DNA from: Alphaproteobacteria bacterium | Lineage (GTDB): Bacteria; Pseudomonadota; Alphaproteobacteria; Micropepsales; Micropepsaceae | DNA: 64,000 nucleotides | Direction of reading: 5' to 3' | Assembly: GCA_017308475.1 (NCBI GenBank) | Contig: JAFKEU010000010.1 | Location: forward strand, 62,001-126,000 | Part shown: piece after piece, positions 1-10,415 of the stretch | Position numbering within the stretch: position 1 is the first letter of the stretch | Layout: each line of letters begins with the position of its first letter | Position numbers and translations under genes: made by a program | The notes under the pieces: model-generated | Databases searched by the model: none | Seen by the model: the letters and a program-made list of their open reading frames with translations, nothing else | What the model was told of the DNA's origin: nothing

Positions 1-70
1 CGCCCACACCCAGGACGGTGATGCGCGGGCGCAGCTCGTGCGTCTCGGTCGCTTTCAGGTTGATCGCCAT
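1..70 (-). CDS. ftsZ: Cell division protein FtsZ, N-terminal fragment (cut by window edge)
   Basis: Only the first 23 codons lie in the window. They read MAINLKATETHELRPRITVL and then GVG, the typical alphaproteobacterial FtsZ N-terminus leading into the first GTP-binding glycine loop. FtsZ is the tubulin-like GTPase that forms the division ring at mid-cell. The ATG is preceded by a strong GAGGAG ribosome-binding site about 8 nt upstream. It follows ftsA after an 89-nt gap, the largest spacing inside the cluster, so an extra promoter there is possible but not evident. Confidence 0.93.
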   Translation of the reverse strand, partial: MAINLKATETHELRPRITVLGVG

Positions 71-159
71 GATATTTTCTCCTCAGCGAATTGTTTCGAT
101 CACCTTTGCTGGCACCGCCAGAATTTCCCAACCGATTCGCTTGTTTATCTTTTGAATCA

Positions 160-1437
160 CTAGAGCCACCGTCCGGTCAATCGGCTGAACCAGCTTTCGC
201 CCTTCCGGGACGCCGGTTCGACCGACATTTCCGGGTTCAGAACTTCGGGCGGCAGCAGCGCGCCGGCCATCAGAAGACCGATGGCGGCGGCATAGTCCGG
301 TCCCGCCGACGCGGCGGCCAGGCCGGGAAAGGCCTGGGGCCGGCCGATGCGCACCTGCTTGTTCAGGGAGCGCGCCACAAGTTCCCGCGTGCCGGCCAGC
401 TGGCAGGCACCGCCCGTCAGGACCAGGCGGCGGCCCGCCGCCACATCGAATCCGCTGGCGCGGAGCCGGTTCTGGACCTCGCCGAATATTTCTTCCAGCC
501 GGGCCTGGATGATGCGGGTGAGCATGGAGCGCGGCACGCGCAGCATCGAATCCTCGCCCTCCTCGCCCATCTGGGCCAGGGTGACCAGGTCGGTCCCGCC
601 TTCCATCTCGCCCAGCGCCGCGCCGTAGAGCGTCTTGGTGCGCTCGGCCGCCGACATGGGCGCGGCCAGGGTGCGGGCAATGTCGGACGTGACCGCCACC
701 CCGCCCAGCGGCACCACATCGGCATGGACCAGATGGCCTTCCAGGAACACGGCAATGGAGGTGGTGCCGCCGCCCATGTCGATCACGGTGGCGCCGATCT
801 GCTTTTCGTCGTCGGTCAGGGTGGAAAGGCCGGATGCATAGGCGCCGAACAGCGAGCCCACCACATTCAGGTGGCAGCGTTCCACCGCCAGCTTGAGGTT
901 GGCCAGCGCCGAGGGCCTGACCGCCACCGCGTGCATGGCCACGCCGATGCGCTGGCAGAACATGCCCGAAGGGTCTTTCACGCCCCGCGCCTCGTCCACC
1001 ATATAGGCGGTGGGCGCGGACTGGATGATCTCGTGGCCGTCCAGGCGGCAGCGGCTGCGTCCCTCCGCCAGAAGGGCGCGCAGGTGATGGTCGCCCACCA
1101 GCGCGCCGTCCAGCGCCATCACGGCGCGGCTGTTGACGCTGACCGGCTGGCCGCAATTGACCCCGATCAGCACGTTGTGGATGCGCGCATCGGCCATGCT
1201 CTCGGCGGCGGCGACGCATTCGCGGATGGCGCCTTCGGCGTCGTCCAGGCTGGTGATCGTGCCGGCGCGCAGTCCGCCGGATTCGCGCAGGGCCGAGCCC
1301 AGGATCTTCAGCGTGCCGGATTCGGCCTGCCCGATCACGCAGACGATCTTGGAGGTGCCCACATCCAGCCCCGCCACCAGGCCGGTGCGATAGGCCGGTA
1401 TCTCGTTGTTCACGCGCAGGCGAAGCGTCTGGTTCAT
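160..1437 (-). CDS. ftsA: Cell division protein FtsA
   Basis: FtsA is the actin-like ATPase that tethers FtsZ to the inner membrane and recruits later divisome proteins. The 425-residue product has the actin-fold phosphate-1 motif (GLDVGTSK, residues 23-30) and the second phosphate loop (DMGGGTTS, about 220-227). The C-terminal end (about 405-425) carries Arg/Lys, Trp and Phe residues compatible with the membrane-targeting amphipathic helix. The ATG at 1437 overlaps the ftsQ stop codon (ATGA), which supports this start and translational coupling; a longer in-frame extension upstream runs through ftsQ in the wrong frame and is rejected. Length is normal for the family. Confidence 0.95.
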   Translation of the reverse strand: MNQTLRLRVNNEIPAYRTGLVAGLDVGTSKIVCVIGQAESGTLKILGSALRESGGLRAGTITSLDDAEGAIRECVAAAESMADARIHNVLIGVNCGQPVSVNSRAVMALDGALVGDHHLRALLAEGRSRCRLDGHEIIQSAPTAYMVDEARGVKDPSGMFCQRIGVAMHAVAVRPSALANLKLAVERCHLNVVGSLFGAYASGLSTLTDDEKQIGATVIDMGGGTTSIAVFLEGHLVHADVVPLGGVAVTSDIARTLAAPMSAAERTKTLYGAALGEMEGGTDLVTLAQMGEEGEDSMLRVPRSMLTRIIQARLEEIFGEVQNRLRASGFDVAAGRRLVLTGGACQLAGTRELVARSLNKQVRIGRPQAFPGLAAASAGPDYAAAIGLLMAGALLPPEVLNPEMSVEPASRKGESWFSRLTGRWL

Positions 1438-2387
1438 GTCTGCCTGCCCCGCACGTCCTGCTGCTTTTTCTCCCCGCTCTTGAGCACGAAGAAATAATGC
1501 GTGGGCGAGCGCAGATCGATCTCGGTCACGTCGCGTTCCAGGATTGCGTCCTCGATGATCAGCCGTTCCAGCGCATCCAGCTGCTTCTGCCAGCCGGTTT
1601 CCGGCAGCTTGACCACCACTCCGTCGTCGAGGATCAGGTTCCAGCGCCGGCCCGACTGGTAGGAATAGGCCATGGTGCGCGCGGCCACCGCACGGTGCGC
1701 CTGGACGGCATCGACCAGTTCGGCGGCGGCGGCTGGGGCGCCCGGGCCCAGAAGCTTGGGCAGGCGGCGGAACTTTTCCACACCCTCGGTGGTGATCAGC
1801 CCGCCGCTGCGTTCGACCACGGCGATATGGCTGACGCCATCGGCATCGGGCGGGGTCTGCCAGAGGGCGAAGGGACGCTTTTCCACCAGGGTCACAAAGA
1901 TGGCGTCGGGATAGCGGCGATGCACCTCGGCCGAGGCAATCCAGTCCAGATGCGCCAGCCGCGCCCGCGCGCCCGTCAGGTCGGCGCTGAAGATGGACTG
2001 GCCCGGCTGCATGCCCAGCACCGCCAGGATCTGGCGATAGGGCGTGCGGCGGTTGCCGGTGATGTGGATCTCGGAAATGCCGAAGCCGGCATCGGCCACC
2101 ACGGTGTTGACCGCGGCGTTCACCGCATTGATCGTGCGCCCGATCACGCCGCTGGCGAACAGGGCGGCGATCAGGGTCAGCGCCAGCAGGCCGCCCGACA
2201 GCGCAAGCATGGGCCGGGTGAGGATGGATTTCAGCCTGGCCCCGGCATCGGCGAGGATGCCGCCCCGGCCGCGGCGGCCGAAGGGCTTCTGCGCCGACGC
2301 CTTTTCGCGGGGCGCGCGGGCCGTGCCGCGGGCGGCATTGTTGCGGGGATTGCCCCGCGCCTTGCGTTCCACCTTCACCGGTCGCAT
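1434..2387 (-). CDS. ftsQ: Cell division protein FtsQ
   Basis: FtsQ is a bitopic inner-membrane protein that links early and late divisome components through FtsB/FtsL. The 317-residue product shows the expected plan: a long basic, Ala/Pro-rich cytoplasmic tail (1-60), one transmembrane helix (about 60-80), then a POTRA domain beginning at ISEIHITGNRRTPYRQIL (about 103-120), followed by the FtsQ/DivIB beta domain. The long basic N-terminal tail is common in Alphaproteobacteria. The gene overlaps ddl by 13 nt upstream and ftsA by 4 nt downstream, as expected in a tightly packed dcw operon. Confidence 0.93.
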   Translation of the reverse strand: MRPVKVERKARGNPRNNAARGTARAPREKASAQKPFGRRGRGGILADAGARLKSILTRPMLALSGGLLALTLIAALFASGVIGRTINAVNAAVNTVVADAGFGISEIHITGNRRTPYRQILAVLGMQPGQSIFSADLTGARARLAHLDWIASAEVHRRYPDAIFVTLVEKRPFALWQTPPDADGVSHIAVVERSGGLITTEGVEKFRRLPKLLGPGAPAAAAELVDAVQAHRAVAARTMAYSYQSGRRWNLILDDGVVVKLPETGWQKQLDALERLIIEDAILERDVTEIDLRSPTHYFFVLKSGEKKQQDVRGRQT

Positions 2388-3328
2388 GAGGCGTCCTCCA
2401 CCATCCAGCGGCAGAGCCGGGCATAGCTCATGCCGACATGGGCGGCCTGTTCGGGCACCAGCGAGGTGGGCGTCATGCCCGGCTGGGTGTTGGTTTCCAG
2501 GAGGATCAGGCGCGCCGCGCCACCCGTGTCGTCATAGCGGAAATCGGTGCGCGAGACGCCCCGGCAGCCCAGTGCGTTGTGTGCGATGACCGCCATCTCC
2601 ATGCAGTCGCGGCTGATCTTTTCGGGCACTTGGGCTGGGATGATATGACGCGAGCCGCCGGGAGCGTATTTGGCCTCATAGTCGTAGAATTCCAGGTCGG
2701 TAACGATCTCGGTCACGCCCAGGGCCCTGGCCTCGCCCGACGAATTGGCGCCCATCACCGAAACGGTCAGCTCGCGGCCGGGCACGAACTCCTCGACCAT
2801 CATCTGGCTGGACAGGTTCCACTCCTGCGCGCCCAAGGCGGCAGGCGGACGGTTGTCGCCCCTGCGGACGATGAAGATGCCCACGCTGGAGCCTTCATTG
2901 ACCGGCTTGACCACATAGGGCGGTTCCATCAGGTGCCCGGCAGCGGCCTGGAGCCGGTCGCAGACGATGGATTTGACCACCGGCAGGCCGGCGGCGCGGT
3001 AGATATCCTTTGTCCGTTCCTTGTGCATGGCCAGGGCCGAAGCAAGCACACCCGAATGGGTATAAGGCAGTCGCATCCATTCGAGAATCCCCTGCACCGT
3101 GCCGTCTTCACCAAATCGGCCATGCAGGGCGTTGAACACCGCGTCAGGCCGGGCTTCACGAAGCTGAGCCACCGGATCATCGCCCGGATCGATGCCGACG
3201 GGGTCGAAACCTTCCTCGGCCAGCGCCTTGAGCACGCCGCGGCCGGAGGAAAAGCTGACTTCCCGCTCGGCACTGCGGCCTCCCATAAGGACGGCGATCC
3301 TGTGGAAGGCGCTCACTTTACTATTCAT
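2375..3328 (-). CDS. ddl: D-alanine--D-alanine ligase
   Basis: Ddl makes the D-Ala-D-Ala dipeptide used by MurF. The 317-residue ATP-grasp protein has the N-terminal [14 protein letters not shown] motif (about 16-29), the [11 protein letters not shown] motif (about 65-75), the central [14 protein letters not shown] segment (ATP-binding lysine and serine loop) and the C-terminal ETNTQPGMT segment, where ligases usually have E-x-N-T-x-P-G-M-T. These are the standard ddl signatures. The start overlaps the murB 3' end by 8 nt and the gene end overlaps ftsQ by 13 nt. Whether it is DdlA or DdlB type cannot be decided by eye, but the dcw position corresponds to ddlB. Confidence 0.95.
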   Translation of the reverse strand: MNSKVSAFHRIAVLMGGRSAEREVSFSSGRGVLKALAEEGFDPVGIDPGDDPVAQLREARPDAVFNALHGRFGEDGTVQGILEWMRLPYTHSGVLASALAMHKERTKDIYRAAGLPVVKSIVCDRLQAAAGHLMEPPYVVKPVNEGSSVGIFIVRRGDNRPPAALGAQEWNLSSQMMVEEFVPGRELTVSVMGANSSGEARALGVTEIVTDLEFYDYEAKYAPGGSRHIIPAQVPEKISRDCMEMAVIAHNALGCRGVSRTDFRYDDTGGAARLILLETNTQPGMTPTSLVPEQAAHVGMSYARLCRWMVEDASCDR

Positions 3329-4259
3329 CGGCCACTCCGTGGCCGGGGGGCACCCCCACCCGCTTGATCTCCCATTCCAGCGCCACGCCGGATTTTTCCT
3401 TCACCCGGCGGCGCACCTCCTCGCCCAGGGCTTCCAGCTGCGCGGCAGTGGCGGTGCCCGTGTTGATCAGGAAATTGGTGTGCTTCTCGCTGACCTGGGC
3501 GCCGCCGATCGTCAGCCCCCGGCACCCGGCTTCGTCGACCAGGGCCCATGCCTTGTGGCCGGGCGGGTTCTTGAAGGTGGAGCCACCGGTCCTGGCGCGG
3601 ATGGGCTGGGATGCCTCGCGGCTGGCGGAGAGTTCGTCCATCCGGGCGCGGATGGCGGCCGGATCATCGGACGTCCCCTTGAACACCGCTTCCACAAAGA
3701 TCAGATCATCGGGAACCTGCGCCTTGCGGTAGACGAACTTCATGTCGGCCGCCGTCAGGGTCAGGCGGTTGCCGGCGCGGTCCAAGGCGGTGGCCTCGAC
3801 GAAGATATCCTTGATTTCGCGGCCATAGCAGCCGGCGTTCATCTTCAGCGCGCCGCCGATGGTGCCCGGCACGCCGCGCAGGAATTCAAGGCCCGCAATG
3901 CCGGCATCGGCTGCGGCGCGGGCCACGGTCGCATCCAGCGCGGCGGCGCCCGCGCGCACGCGGGTGGCACCCGATTTCCCACCGGCTTCGATCTTGCCGA
4001 AGGCCGCAGGCAGGCGCACCACCACGCCGGGAATACCACCGTCGCGCACCAGAAGGTTGGAGCCCACGCCGATCACCGAGACGGGTTGGTCGGCGGCCCT
4101 GGCGGCCAGGAAGGTTGCCAGATCGTCGGCGTCCGCCGGGCGGAACAGGATTTCCGCCGGGCCGCCCACCCGGAACCAGACCAGGTCGCGGATCGGGGCG
4201 TCATATACATAAGTGCCGCGCACCGGCGGCAGGGCGAAGCAGACGCCGGACTGGCTCAT
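3321..4259 (-). CDS. murB: UDP-N-acetylenolpyruvoylglucosamine reductase MurB
   Basis: MurB reduces UDP-GlcNAc-enolpyruvate to UDP-MurNAc using NADPH and bound FAD in the cytoplasm. The product (312 aa from the chosen ATG) contains the FAD-binding segments [11 protein letters not shown] and [17 protein letters not shown], followed by CYGREIKD and the C-terminal [15 protein letters not shown] block. I chose the ATG at 4259 because it overlaps the murC stop as ATGA; an alternative in-frame start 39 nt upstream (4298) lies inside murC and would add 13 residues that do not look like the family. Overlaps ddl by 8 nt. Confidence 0.94.
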   Translation of the reverse strand: MSQSGVCFALPPVRGTYVYDAPIRDLVWFRVGGPAEILFRPADADDLATFLAARAADQPVSVIGVGSNLLVRDGGIPGVVVRLPAAFGKIEAGGKSGATRVRAGAAALDATVARAAADAGIAGLEFLRGVPGTIGGALKMNAGCYGREIKDIFVEATALDRAGNRLTLTAADMKFVYRKAQVPDDLIFVEAVFKGTSDDPAAIRARMDELSASREASQPIRARTGGSTFKNPPGHKAWALVDEAGCRGLTIGGAQVSEKHTNFLINTGTATAAQLEALGEEVRRRVKEKSGVALEWEIKRVGVPPGHGVADE

Positions 4260-5689
4260 TCGAGCGCCTCCAGCTTCGTCTGCAAGTTCGCCATCCACCC
4301 CGTGATGGAGCCCGCGCCGGTGCCGATCACGGCGGCACCGGGCTTCAGGAAGGGCTTCACCGTGGCGGCCAGGTCGTCCTCGCCATTGATGGTCAGGACA
4401 TTGCGGTGGCCATGGGCGCGCAGCGCATCGGCGTAGGTGTCGCGGTTGATGCCTTCGATCTCCTTCTCGCCCGCGGCATAGACCGGGGCGATCACCGCCA
4501 CATCGGCGTCATTGAGGCAGGTGGCGAACTGCTCGAAGGTGTCACGCAGGCGGGTGTAGCGGTGCGGCTGCACCACCGCCACGATGGGGCCGCCATAGGC
4601 CTGGCGGGCCGCCTTGATGGCGGCGGCGATCTTGAAGGGATTGTGGGCGTAGTCGTCGATGATGGCCGCGCCGCCCCATTCGCCCACCTTTGTGAAGCGG
4701 CGGCCCACGCCCTTGAATTCGGCCAGGCCCTTCCTGATCACCGCATCGGGCACGCCCAGCTGGCGCGCCACCACGATGGCGGCGGTGGCGTTCTGGACAT
4801 TGTGTTCGCCCGGCATCGGCAGCGATAGGCCGGTCAGGTGTTCCACGCTGCCGCTGCGCCGGTCGGTGAAAACCATGTCGAAATGCGAAGCACCCTGGCC
4901 GAAGGAGACATTGACGGCCCGGGCGTCGGCCTGCGGATTGAAGCCATAGGTGATCATGCGCCGGTCGGTGATGCGGCCCACCATGGCCTGCACTTCCGGG
5001 TGGTCGGTGCACAGCACGGCGAAACCGTAGAAGGGCACATTCTCGACAAAGCGCTGGAAGGCGTCGCGCATGGCGTCAAAGGTGCCGTAATAATCGAGAT
5101 GGTCCGGGTCTTCGTTGGTGACCACGGCCACGGTGGCGGGCAGGCGCAGGAAGGTGCCGTCGCTCTCGTCGGCCTCCACCACCACCCATTCGCCCGCGCC
5201 CAGCCGCGCATTGGTGCCATAGGCGTTGATGATGCCGCCATTGACCACGGTGGGGTCCATGCCGCCCGCGTCCAGCAGCGAGGCGACAAGCGTGGTGGTG
5301 GTGGTCTTGCCGTTGGTGCCGGCGATGGCGATGCAGGACCGAAGGCGCATGATCTCGGCCAGCATTTCGGCGCGGCGCACCAGCGGAAGCGAGAGGGCGC
5401 GGGCGGCGTCGAACTCGACATTGCCGGGCTTGACCGCCGAGGAATAGACCACCGCGTGGGCATTCTTCAGGTTTTCGGCATTGTGGCCGACATGGACGGT
5501 GATGCCCAGGCCCTTGAGGCGCCTGACATTGGCGTTTTCGGCGGCGTCCGAGCCCTGAACCTTGTAGCCCAGATTGTGCATGATCTCGGCGATGCCGCTC
5601 ATGCCGATGCCGCCGATGCCGATGAAATGGATGGCGCCGATGTCCAGCGGAACGCGGGTGGTGATCTTCATATGGGCCTGGGGGGTCAC
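4256..5689 (-). CDS. murC: UDP-N-acetylmuramate--L-alanine ligase MurC
   Basis: MurC adds L-Ala to UDP-MurNAc, the first step of stem-peptide assembly. The 477-residue product has the N-terminal Rossmann-like [16 protein letters not shown] block, the P-loop GTNGKTTTT, the Mur-ligase EADESDGTF segment, [11 protein letters not shown], and YAHNPFKI in place of the more usual YAHHP. I use the GTG at 5689, which follows GGAGG by 6 nt and overlaps the murG stop (GTGA); an ATG 18 nt downstream (5671) has a weaker site. It sits in its canonical place between murG and murB. Confidence 0.95.
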   Translation of the reverse strand: MTPQAHMKITTRVPLDIGAIHFIGIGGIGMSGIAEIMHNLGYKVQGSDAAENANVRRLKGLGITVHVGHNAENLKNAHAVVYSSAVKPGNVEFDAARALSLPLVRRAEMLAEIMRLRSCIAIAGTNGKTTTTTLVASLLDAGGMDPTVVNGGIINAYGTNARLGAGEWVVVEADESDGTFLRLPATVAVVTNEDPDHLDYYGTFDAMRDAFQRFVENVPFYGFAVLCTDHPEVQAMVGRITDRRMITYGFNPQADARAVNVSFGQGASHFDMVFTDRRSGSVEHLTGLSLPMPGEHNVQNATAAIVVARQLGVPDAVIRKGLAEFKGVGRRFTKVGEWGGAAIIDDYAHNPFKIAAAIKAARQAYGGPIVAVVQPHRYTRLRDTFEQFATCLNDADVAVIAPVYAAGEKEIEGINRDTYADALRAHGHRNVLTINGEDDLAATVKPFLKPGAAVIGTGAGSITGWMANLQTKLEALE

Positions 5690-6762
5690 GCCGCCTCCAT
5701 GATCTTTTCCACCGCGTCGGCCAGGTTGCGGGTGGCGTGGGGCACCGCCAGCCTGTGGGCGGCAGCGGCGCGGCGTGCCAGGCCAAGCGGATCGCCGAAC
5801 GCGGCCGGCAGCATCTGGGCCAGGGCGTCGGGCGTGAAGTCGCGCTGCGCCACCCGCCAGCCGGCACCGGCCTTTGCCAGGAGGTCGGCGTTGGGAGTCT
5901 GGTTGTCATCCAGCGCCCCGGGCAGCGGCACCAGGATCGCGGGACGGCCGATGGCCATGAGTTCGGCAACCGTGCCCGCGCCGGAGCGGGCGATCACCAG
6001 ATGCGCCTCGGCCATGCGGCGCGGCAGATCGTCGAAGAAGGTCTTGAGCTCGGCGCGGATCTCGGCATTGGCATATATCTGGCGCACCTGTTCGATGTCC
6101 TCGGGCCGGCATTGCTGCACCACCGACAGGCGCACCTTGATGTCGTGGGGCAGGCGCGTCAGAGCCGCCGGCACCACTTCGGAGAGGGCGCGCGCGCCCT
6201 GGCTGCCGCCGAACACCAGCAGCCGCAGCGGACCGTTCGGTTCGGGAACATTATACGGCGTGCCCCACAGCGCCTCGGCCTCGGGGCGGAGCGGATTGCC
6301 GGTCAGCACGATCTTGGAAGCGTCGGCGGGCGCGAAACGGGCGATGGGGAAGGCCGCCGCCACCAGTCTCACCCTGTTCATCAACAGCCGGTTGGCACGG
6401 CCCACCACGGCATTCTGTTCGATGATCGCGGTGGGGCGGCCCGCAAGGATGGCCGCCAGCATCACCGGCACCGACGGATAGCCGCCAAAGCCCACCACCG
6501 CGGCGGGCTTCAGGCGCAGCAGCTTCGCCAGCGCCATCGCGGCGCCGGCGGCGATCTTGAAAGGTGCGGCCAGGGAATTGAGCGGCGAGGAAGGCACGGT
6601 TTCGATCTCGGCTTCCGGAAAGGCAGTGGCGTAGTTGGCAAAGCGGCTGTCCGTCATCACGACAATGTGCCTGCCGCGCCGGACCAGTTCGCCCGCCAGC
6701 GCCTGGGCCGGGAACAGATGGCCCCCCGTGCCGCCCGCCGAAAGCACGATGATACGGTTCAT
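5686..6762 (-). CDS. murG: UDP-N-acetylglucosamine transferase MurG (lipid II synthesis)
   Basis: MurG transfers GlcNAc onto lipid I at the cytoplasmic face of the inner membrane, giving lipid II. The 358-residue GT-B enzyme has the N-terminal [11 protein letters not shown] glycine-rich loop (about 9-19), [12 protein letters not shown] (about 88-99), the GGSQGAR motif near residue 185 and the C-terminal nucleotide-sugar motif SGAGTVAEL followed by [14 protein letters not shown], where many homologues have PYPxAxDxHQxxNA. ATG at 6762 overlaps the ftsW stop (ATGA). Longer upstream ORF extension runs through ftsW out of frame and was not used. Confidence 0.95.
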   Translation of the reverse strand: MNRIIVLSAGGTGGHLFPAQALAGELVRRGRHIVVMTDSRFANYATAFPEAEIETVPSSPLNSLAAPFKIAAGAAMALAKLLRLKPAAVVGFGGYPSVPVMLAAILAGRPTAIIEQNAVVGRANRLLMNRVRLVAAAFPIARFAPADASKIVLTGNPLRPEAEALWGTPYNVPEPNGPLRLLVFGGSQGARALSEVVPAALTRLPHDIKVRLSVVQQCRPEDIEQVRQIYANAEIRAELKTFFDDLPRRMAEAHLVIARSGAGTVAELMAIGRPAILVPLPGALDDNQTPNADLLAKAGAGWRVAQRDFTPDALAQMLPAAFGDPLGLARRAAAAHRLAVPHATRNLADAVEKIMEAA

Positions 6763-7910
6763 GCGCGCGCTCCCTGGGTACGGGCGGTGAACAGCGGCTC
6801 GTCGCGCATGCCGATCCTGGGGCGCTGGCGGGTCACCGCCAGGGCAAAGCCCATGGTCAGCGCCACCGCGAACAGCGAGGAGCCGCCATAGGAGATGAAA
6901 GGCAGGGTCATGCCCTTGGCCGGCAGCAGCGAGACGGCCACGCCCATGTTGATGAAGGCCTGCACCGCCGTGACCACGGCAAGGCCGGCGCCGGCAAGCT
7001 GGCAGAAGGGTTCGCGCTGGCCGGCCGAGCGCAGCAGCAGCCGCACGGTCAGGGCGCAGAAGGTCGCGGCGATGACGGCGCAGAGGACAAAGCCGAACTC
7101 CTCGCCCGCCACCGCGAAAATGAAGTCGGAATGCACGTCGGGGATGCGGTATTTGATGGTGCCCGCCCCCGGTCCCACTCCGGTCAGCCCGCCATGGGCG
7201 AACGCCTTCAGCGCCAGTCCCGCCTGGTAGCCGGTGCCGTCCTCGCTGAGGAACTGCTCCACGCGGTGATGGACGTGGGGGAAGACCTCGTAAGCGAGAA
7301 AGCCCAGAATACCGGTGACGCCCGCCATGATGCCCACCCACATCAGCGGCAGGCCCCAGAAGAACAGCATTGCGCCCCACAGGCAGAGCAGAAGCCCGGT
7401 CTGGCCCACGTCGGGCTGCCGGACCAGGATGGCAAGCGCCGGCAGCAGCAGCAGGAAGGTCACCACCGGCTTGGGAATGGCGAGGGGCTCGCGGTCGGCC
7501 AGCACGGCGGCGGCCAGGACCGCGAAACTGGGTTTGAGGAATTCCGACGGCTGCAGTGCCAGGGGGCCCAGATCGAGTTCGCGGCGCGCACCCAGTACAT
7601 CGGCGCCGATGAACAGCACCAGAAAGGCGGCGATCAGCGCACAGGCAAAGGTGATGGCGGCGGCGATCTTGATCTGGCGCAGCGACAAAAGCGAACTGCC
7701 GCCCAGGATGGCCATGGCGGCCAGGGCATACATCACCTGGCGCACGGCATAGTGGAAATTGCCCGATCCGCTGCGCCCGGTCACCGCCGGGCTGGCGGCG
7801 AAGGCCAGCATCAGGCCGATGCCCGCCAGCACCATCATCAGAAGGAGTGCCACGCGGTCCACCGTGAACCACCAGTTGACGAAGCTGCCCTTGTCGGCGC
7901 GGTTGATCAC
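6759..7910 (-). CDS. ftsW: SEDS-family peptidoglycan glycosyltransferase FtsW
   Basis: FtsW is the SEDS polytopic membrane protein that polymerises septal lipid II together with FtsI. The 383-residue product is strongly hydrophobic with about ten predicted membrane segments. It carries the SEDS hallmarks LALQPSEFLKP, GTIKYRIPDVHSDFIFAVAGEEFGF (catalytic-loop region) and the C-terminal LPAKGMTLPFISYGGSS. Translation starts at GTG 7910, which overlaps the murD stop (GTGA) and has GGGAGG about 8 nt upstream. It is distinguished from RodA mainly by its dcw location beside murD and murG. Confidence 0.94.
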   Translation of the reverse strand: MINRADKGSFVNWWFTVDRVALLLMMVLAGIGLMLAFAASPAVTGRSGSGNFHYAVRQVMYALAAMAILGGSSLLSLRQIKIAAAITFACALIAAFLVLFIGADVLGARRELDLGPLALQPSEFLKPSFAVLAAAVLADREPLAIPKPVVTFLLLLPALAILVRQPDVGQTGLLLCLWGAMLFFWGLPLMWVGIMAGVTGILGFLAYEVFPHVHHRVEQFLSEDGTGYQAGLALKAFAHGGLTGVGPGAGTIKYRIPDVHSDFIFAVAGEEFGFVLCAVIAATFCALTVRLLLRSAGQREPFCQLAGAGLAVVTAVQAFINMGVAVSLLPAKGMTLPFISYGGSSLFAVALTMGFALAVTRQRPRIGMRDEPLFTARTQGARA

Positions 7911-9319
7911 CGGGCAGCCTCCCGCGAGCCGGCAACGCCCGCCGCCAGGGTGCGGAATACATCGCCGCGATGCTCGAAATCCTTGAACTGGTCGTAGGAC
8001 GCACAGGCCGGCGACAGCAGCACCACCGGCGCGGGTGCCGCCGATCTTTCCGCATCGGCCGCGGCATGGGCCAACGCCGCGTCCAGCGTGCCGCTGACCT
8101 CATAGGGCGCCTTGCCCTCCAGGGTGCGGGCGAAGCCCTGCGCGGCTTCGCCGATCAGGTAGGCCTTGCGGATGCGTGGGAAGAAGGCGGACAGGCTTTC
8201 GATGCCGCCCTCCTTGGGCTTGCCGCCCGCGATCCAGAAAATATCGGGCCACACCGCCAGCGCGCGCGCGGCGGCGTCGGCATTGGTGGCCTTGGAATCG
8301 TTGATGAAGCGCACCCTGCCGCGGCCTCCCACATCCTCCATGCGATGGGCCAGGCCCGGGAATGAAGCGATCGCGGCGGCAACGGCATGGGCGTCGCTGA
8401 CAAAGGGCGCCACCGCGCCATAGGCAAGGGCGGCATTCTGCCAGTTGTGGGCACCCTGAAGACGACGCGCATCGGCCATGTCCATCACCTTGATGGCGCG
8501 GCCGGCGCGGGCATCATAGAGCAGGCCGTCGACCACGAAGATGCCGCGGCCCAGTACCTTGCCGACCGAGACGGGGCAGGCGCCGCCGCCCCGGCCCGAC
8601 AGGCGGGTGAAAATGGCCGCGGCGTAGTCGTCGTCCACCCCGATCACCACCTGGCCGTCCGGGGCGGTGTGGCGCATCAGCCGTTCCTTGATGGCGGCGT
8701 AATTCTCCATCGTGCCGTGGCGGTCGATATGGTCGGGCGAAAGGTTGGTGAGCACGCCCAGGTCGGGCACGAGGCCGGGCGCCAGGTCGATCTGGAAGCT
8801 GGACATCTCCAGCACATAGATGGTCTTGGGGCCGGGCGGTCCCAGCTCCAGCACCGACTTGCCGATATTGCCGCCCACCTGCACGTCGAAGCCGCAGTTC
8901 TTCAGGATGTGGCCGACCAGGGCAGTTGTGGTGGACTTGCCGTTGGTGCCGGTAATGGCGATGACCGGGGCGCGGCCCTTGGTGTTCGGATCGGGACGCA
9001 TCTCGTGGGCAAACAGCTCCACATCTCCGATCACCGGCACATGCGCCTGGCCGGCATGCAGCACCACCTCGTGGGGCCTGGGATGGGTCAGGGGCACGCC
9101 GGGAGACAGGACCAGGGCGGAGATTTCCTCCCACGGCCATTCGCGCCACGGAACCGGCTGGGCACCCGCCTGGCCGCCAAGATCGCGCGCGGTGGAAGAA
9201 TCGTCCCAGGCAATCACCCGCGCGCCGCCCGCCGCCAGCGCGGCGACGGCGCCAAGGCCGGTGCGGGCCAGCCCGAACACGGCGACGGTCTTGCGGTTGA
9301 GGGAGCGGACCGGGATCAT
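7907..9319 (-). CDS. murD: UDP-N-acetylmuramoylalanine--D-glutamate ligase MurD
   Basis: MurD adds D-Glu to UDP-MurNAc-L-Ala. The 470-residue protein has the MurD-type N-terminal domain (VAVFGLARTGLGAV), the P-loop ITGTNGKSTTTALVGHIL near residue 125, EMSSFQID, TNLSPDHIDRHG, the NDSKATN motif and the C-terminal LLSPACASYDQFKDFEHRGD signature specific to MurD. The ATG at 9319 lies 4 nt after the mraY stop codon. Length and order are typical. Confidence 0.95.
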   Translation of the reverse strand: MIPVRSLNRKTVAVFGLARTGLGAVAALAAGGARVIAWDDSSTARDLGGQAGAQPVPWREWPWEEISALVLSPGVPLTHPRPHEVVLHAGQAHVPVIGDVELFAHEMRPDPNTKGRAPVIAITGTNGKSTTTALVGHILKNCGFDVQVGGNIGKSVLELGPPGPKTIYVLEMSSFQIDLAPGLVPDLGVLTNLSPDHIDRHGTMENYAAIKERLMRHTAPDGQVVIGVDDDYAAAIFTRLSGRGGGACPVSVGKVLGRGIFVVDGLLYDARAGRAIKVMDMADARRLQGAHNWQNAALAYGAVAPFVSDAHAVAAAIASFPGLAHRMEDVGGRGRVRFINDSKATNADAAARALAVWPDIFWIAGGKPKEGGIESLSAFFPRIRKAYLIGEAAQGFARTLEGKAPYEVSGTLDAALAHAAADAERSAAPAPVVLLSPACASYDQFKDFEHRGDVFRTLAAGVAGSREAAR

Positions 9320-9323
9320 CGCC

Positions 9324-10415
9324 TCACCGCAGCTTCAGAGTGGCAAGACCCAGAAGCGCCAGCACCACCGCCACGATCCAGAAGCGGATCACGATGGTGG
9401 GCTCGGTCCAGCCGAGCTGTTCGTAGTGATGATGGATCGGCGCCATGCGGAAGACGCGTTTTCCCGTGAGCTTGAAGGAGATCACCTGCACGATCACCGA
9501 CACGGTCTCGACCACGAACAGGCCGCCCACCAGCGCCAGCACGATCTCGTGCTTGATGGCGACGGCAACCACGCCCAGCGCGCCGCCCAGCGGCAAGGAG
9601 CCGGTGTCGCCCATGAAGATGGCGGCGGGCGGGGCGTTGTACCAGAGAAAGCCCAGGCCGGCGCCTACCAGCGCGGCCAGGAACACGGCCAGTTCGCCGG
9701 AATATTCGATGTAGGGAATCTGGAGATAGGCGGCGAACTTCTCATTGCCCGCCAGATAGACGATCAGGGTGAAGGTGGCCGCGGCAATCATCACCGGCAC
9801 GATTGCCAGCCCGTCCAGCCCGTCGGTGAAATTGACCGCATTGGCGGCGCCGGCGATCACAAAGCCGCCCACCACCAGGAAGAAAACCCCCAGGGGGATC
9901 AGCGCGGTCTTGATGAACGGCACCGCCAGCATGCCCGACAGGTCCGGCGCCTGGAAGCCCATGACCAGCCAGGTGGCCAGCGCCGCCACCGCAAATTCGA
10001 TCAGAAGCCGCGAGCGGCCCGACAGCCCATCCGAGCTGCGCTTGGTGACTTTATAATAGTCATCGATGAAGCCGAGCAGCCCATAGGCCACCGTCACCAG
10101 CAGGGCGATCCAGACATAACGGTTGGAGATGTTGGCCCACAATATCGTCGACAAGACCCAGGGCAACAGGATCAGCAGGCCGCCCATGGTGGGCGTGCCG
10201 GCCTTTTCCAGGATGTGGCGCGCGGGCCCGTCGCTGCGGATGGGCTGGCCCTTGCCCTGGCGGACCTTCAGCCAGCGGATCAGCATTGGATTGATCAGGA
10301 AGGCGATGAACAGCGCCGTCACCACCGCCGCGCCCGATCGGAAGGTCAGGTATTTGAACAGGCGGAAAAAAGCCAGCTGGTCGGTATGGGTGAGAAGCGA
10401 CAGATAATAGAGCAT
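9324..10415 (-). CDS. mraY: Phospho-N-acetylmuramoyl-pentapeptide-transferase MraY (lipid I synthesis)
   Basis: MraY transfers phospho-MurNAc-pentapeptide to undecaprenyl phosphate, making lipid I in the inner membrane. The 363-residue polytopic protein has [11 protein letters not shown] (about 72-82), the aspartate pair FIDDYYKV, the [14 protein letters not shown] motif with catalytic aspartates, [20 protein letters not shown] and the histidine cluster APIHHHYE. All are diagnostic. The start ATG shares one base with the murF stop (TGATG). Confidence 0.96.
   Translation of the reverse strand: MLYYLSLLTHTDQLAFFRLFKYLTFRSGAAVVTALFIAFLINPMLIRWLKVRQGKGQPIRSDGPARHILEKAGTPTMGGLLILLPWVLSTILWANISNRYVWIALLVTVAYGLLGFIDDYYKVTKRSSDGLSGRSRLLIEFAVAALATWLVMGFQAPDLSGMLAVPFIKTALIPLGVFFLVVGGFVIAGAANAVNFTDGLDGLAIVPVMIAAATFTLIVYLAGNEKFAAYLQIPYIEYSGELAVFLAALVGAGLGFLWYNAPPAAIFMGDTGSLPLGGALGVVAVAIKHEIVLALVGGLFVVETVSVIVQVISFKLTGKRVFRMAPIHHHYEQLGWTEPTIVIRFWIVAVVLALLGLATLKLR

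Noticed and set aside
83..1219. Long arginine-rich open frames on both strands across the dcw cluster
   Set aside because: They are shadows of ftsA and the mur/fts genes in high-GC DNA: composition is Arg/Gly/Pro-rich, no family motifs, no ribosome-binding sites.
160..2424. A 754-residue FtsA with a long N-terminal extension
   Set aside because: The extension is ftsQ read in another frame; ATG 1437 with ATGA coupling is the real start.
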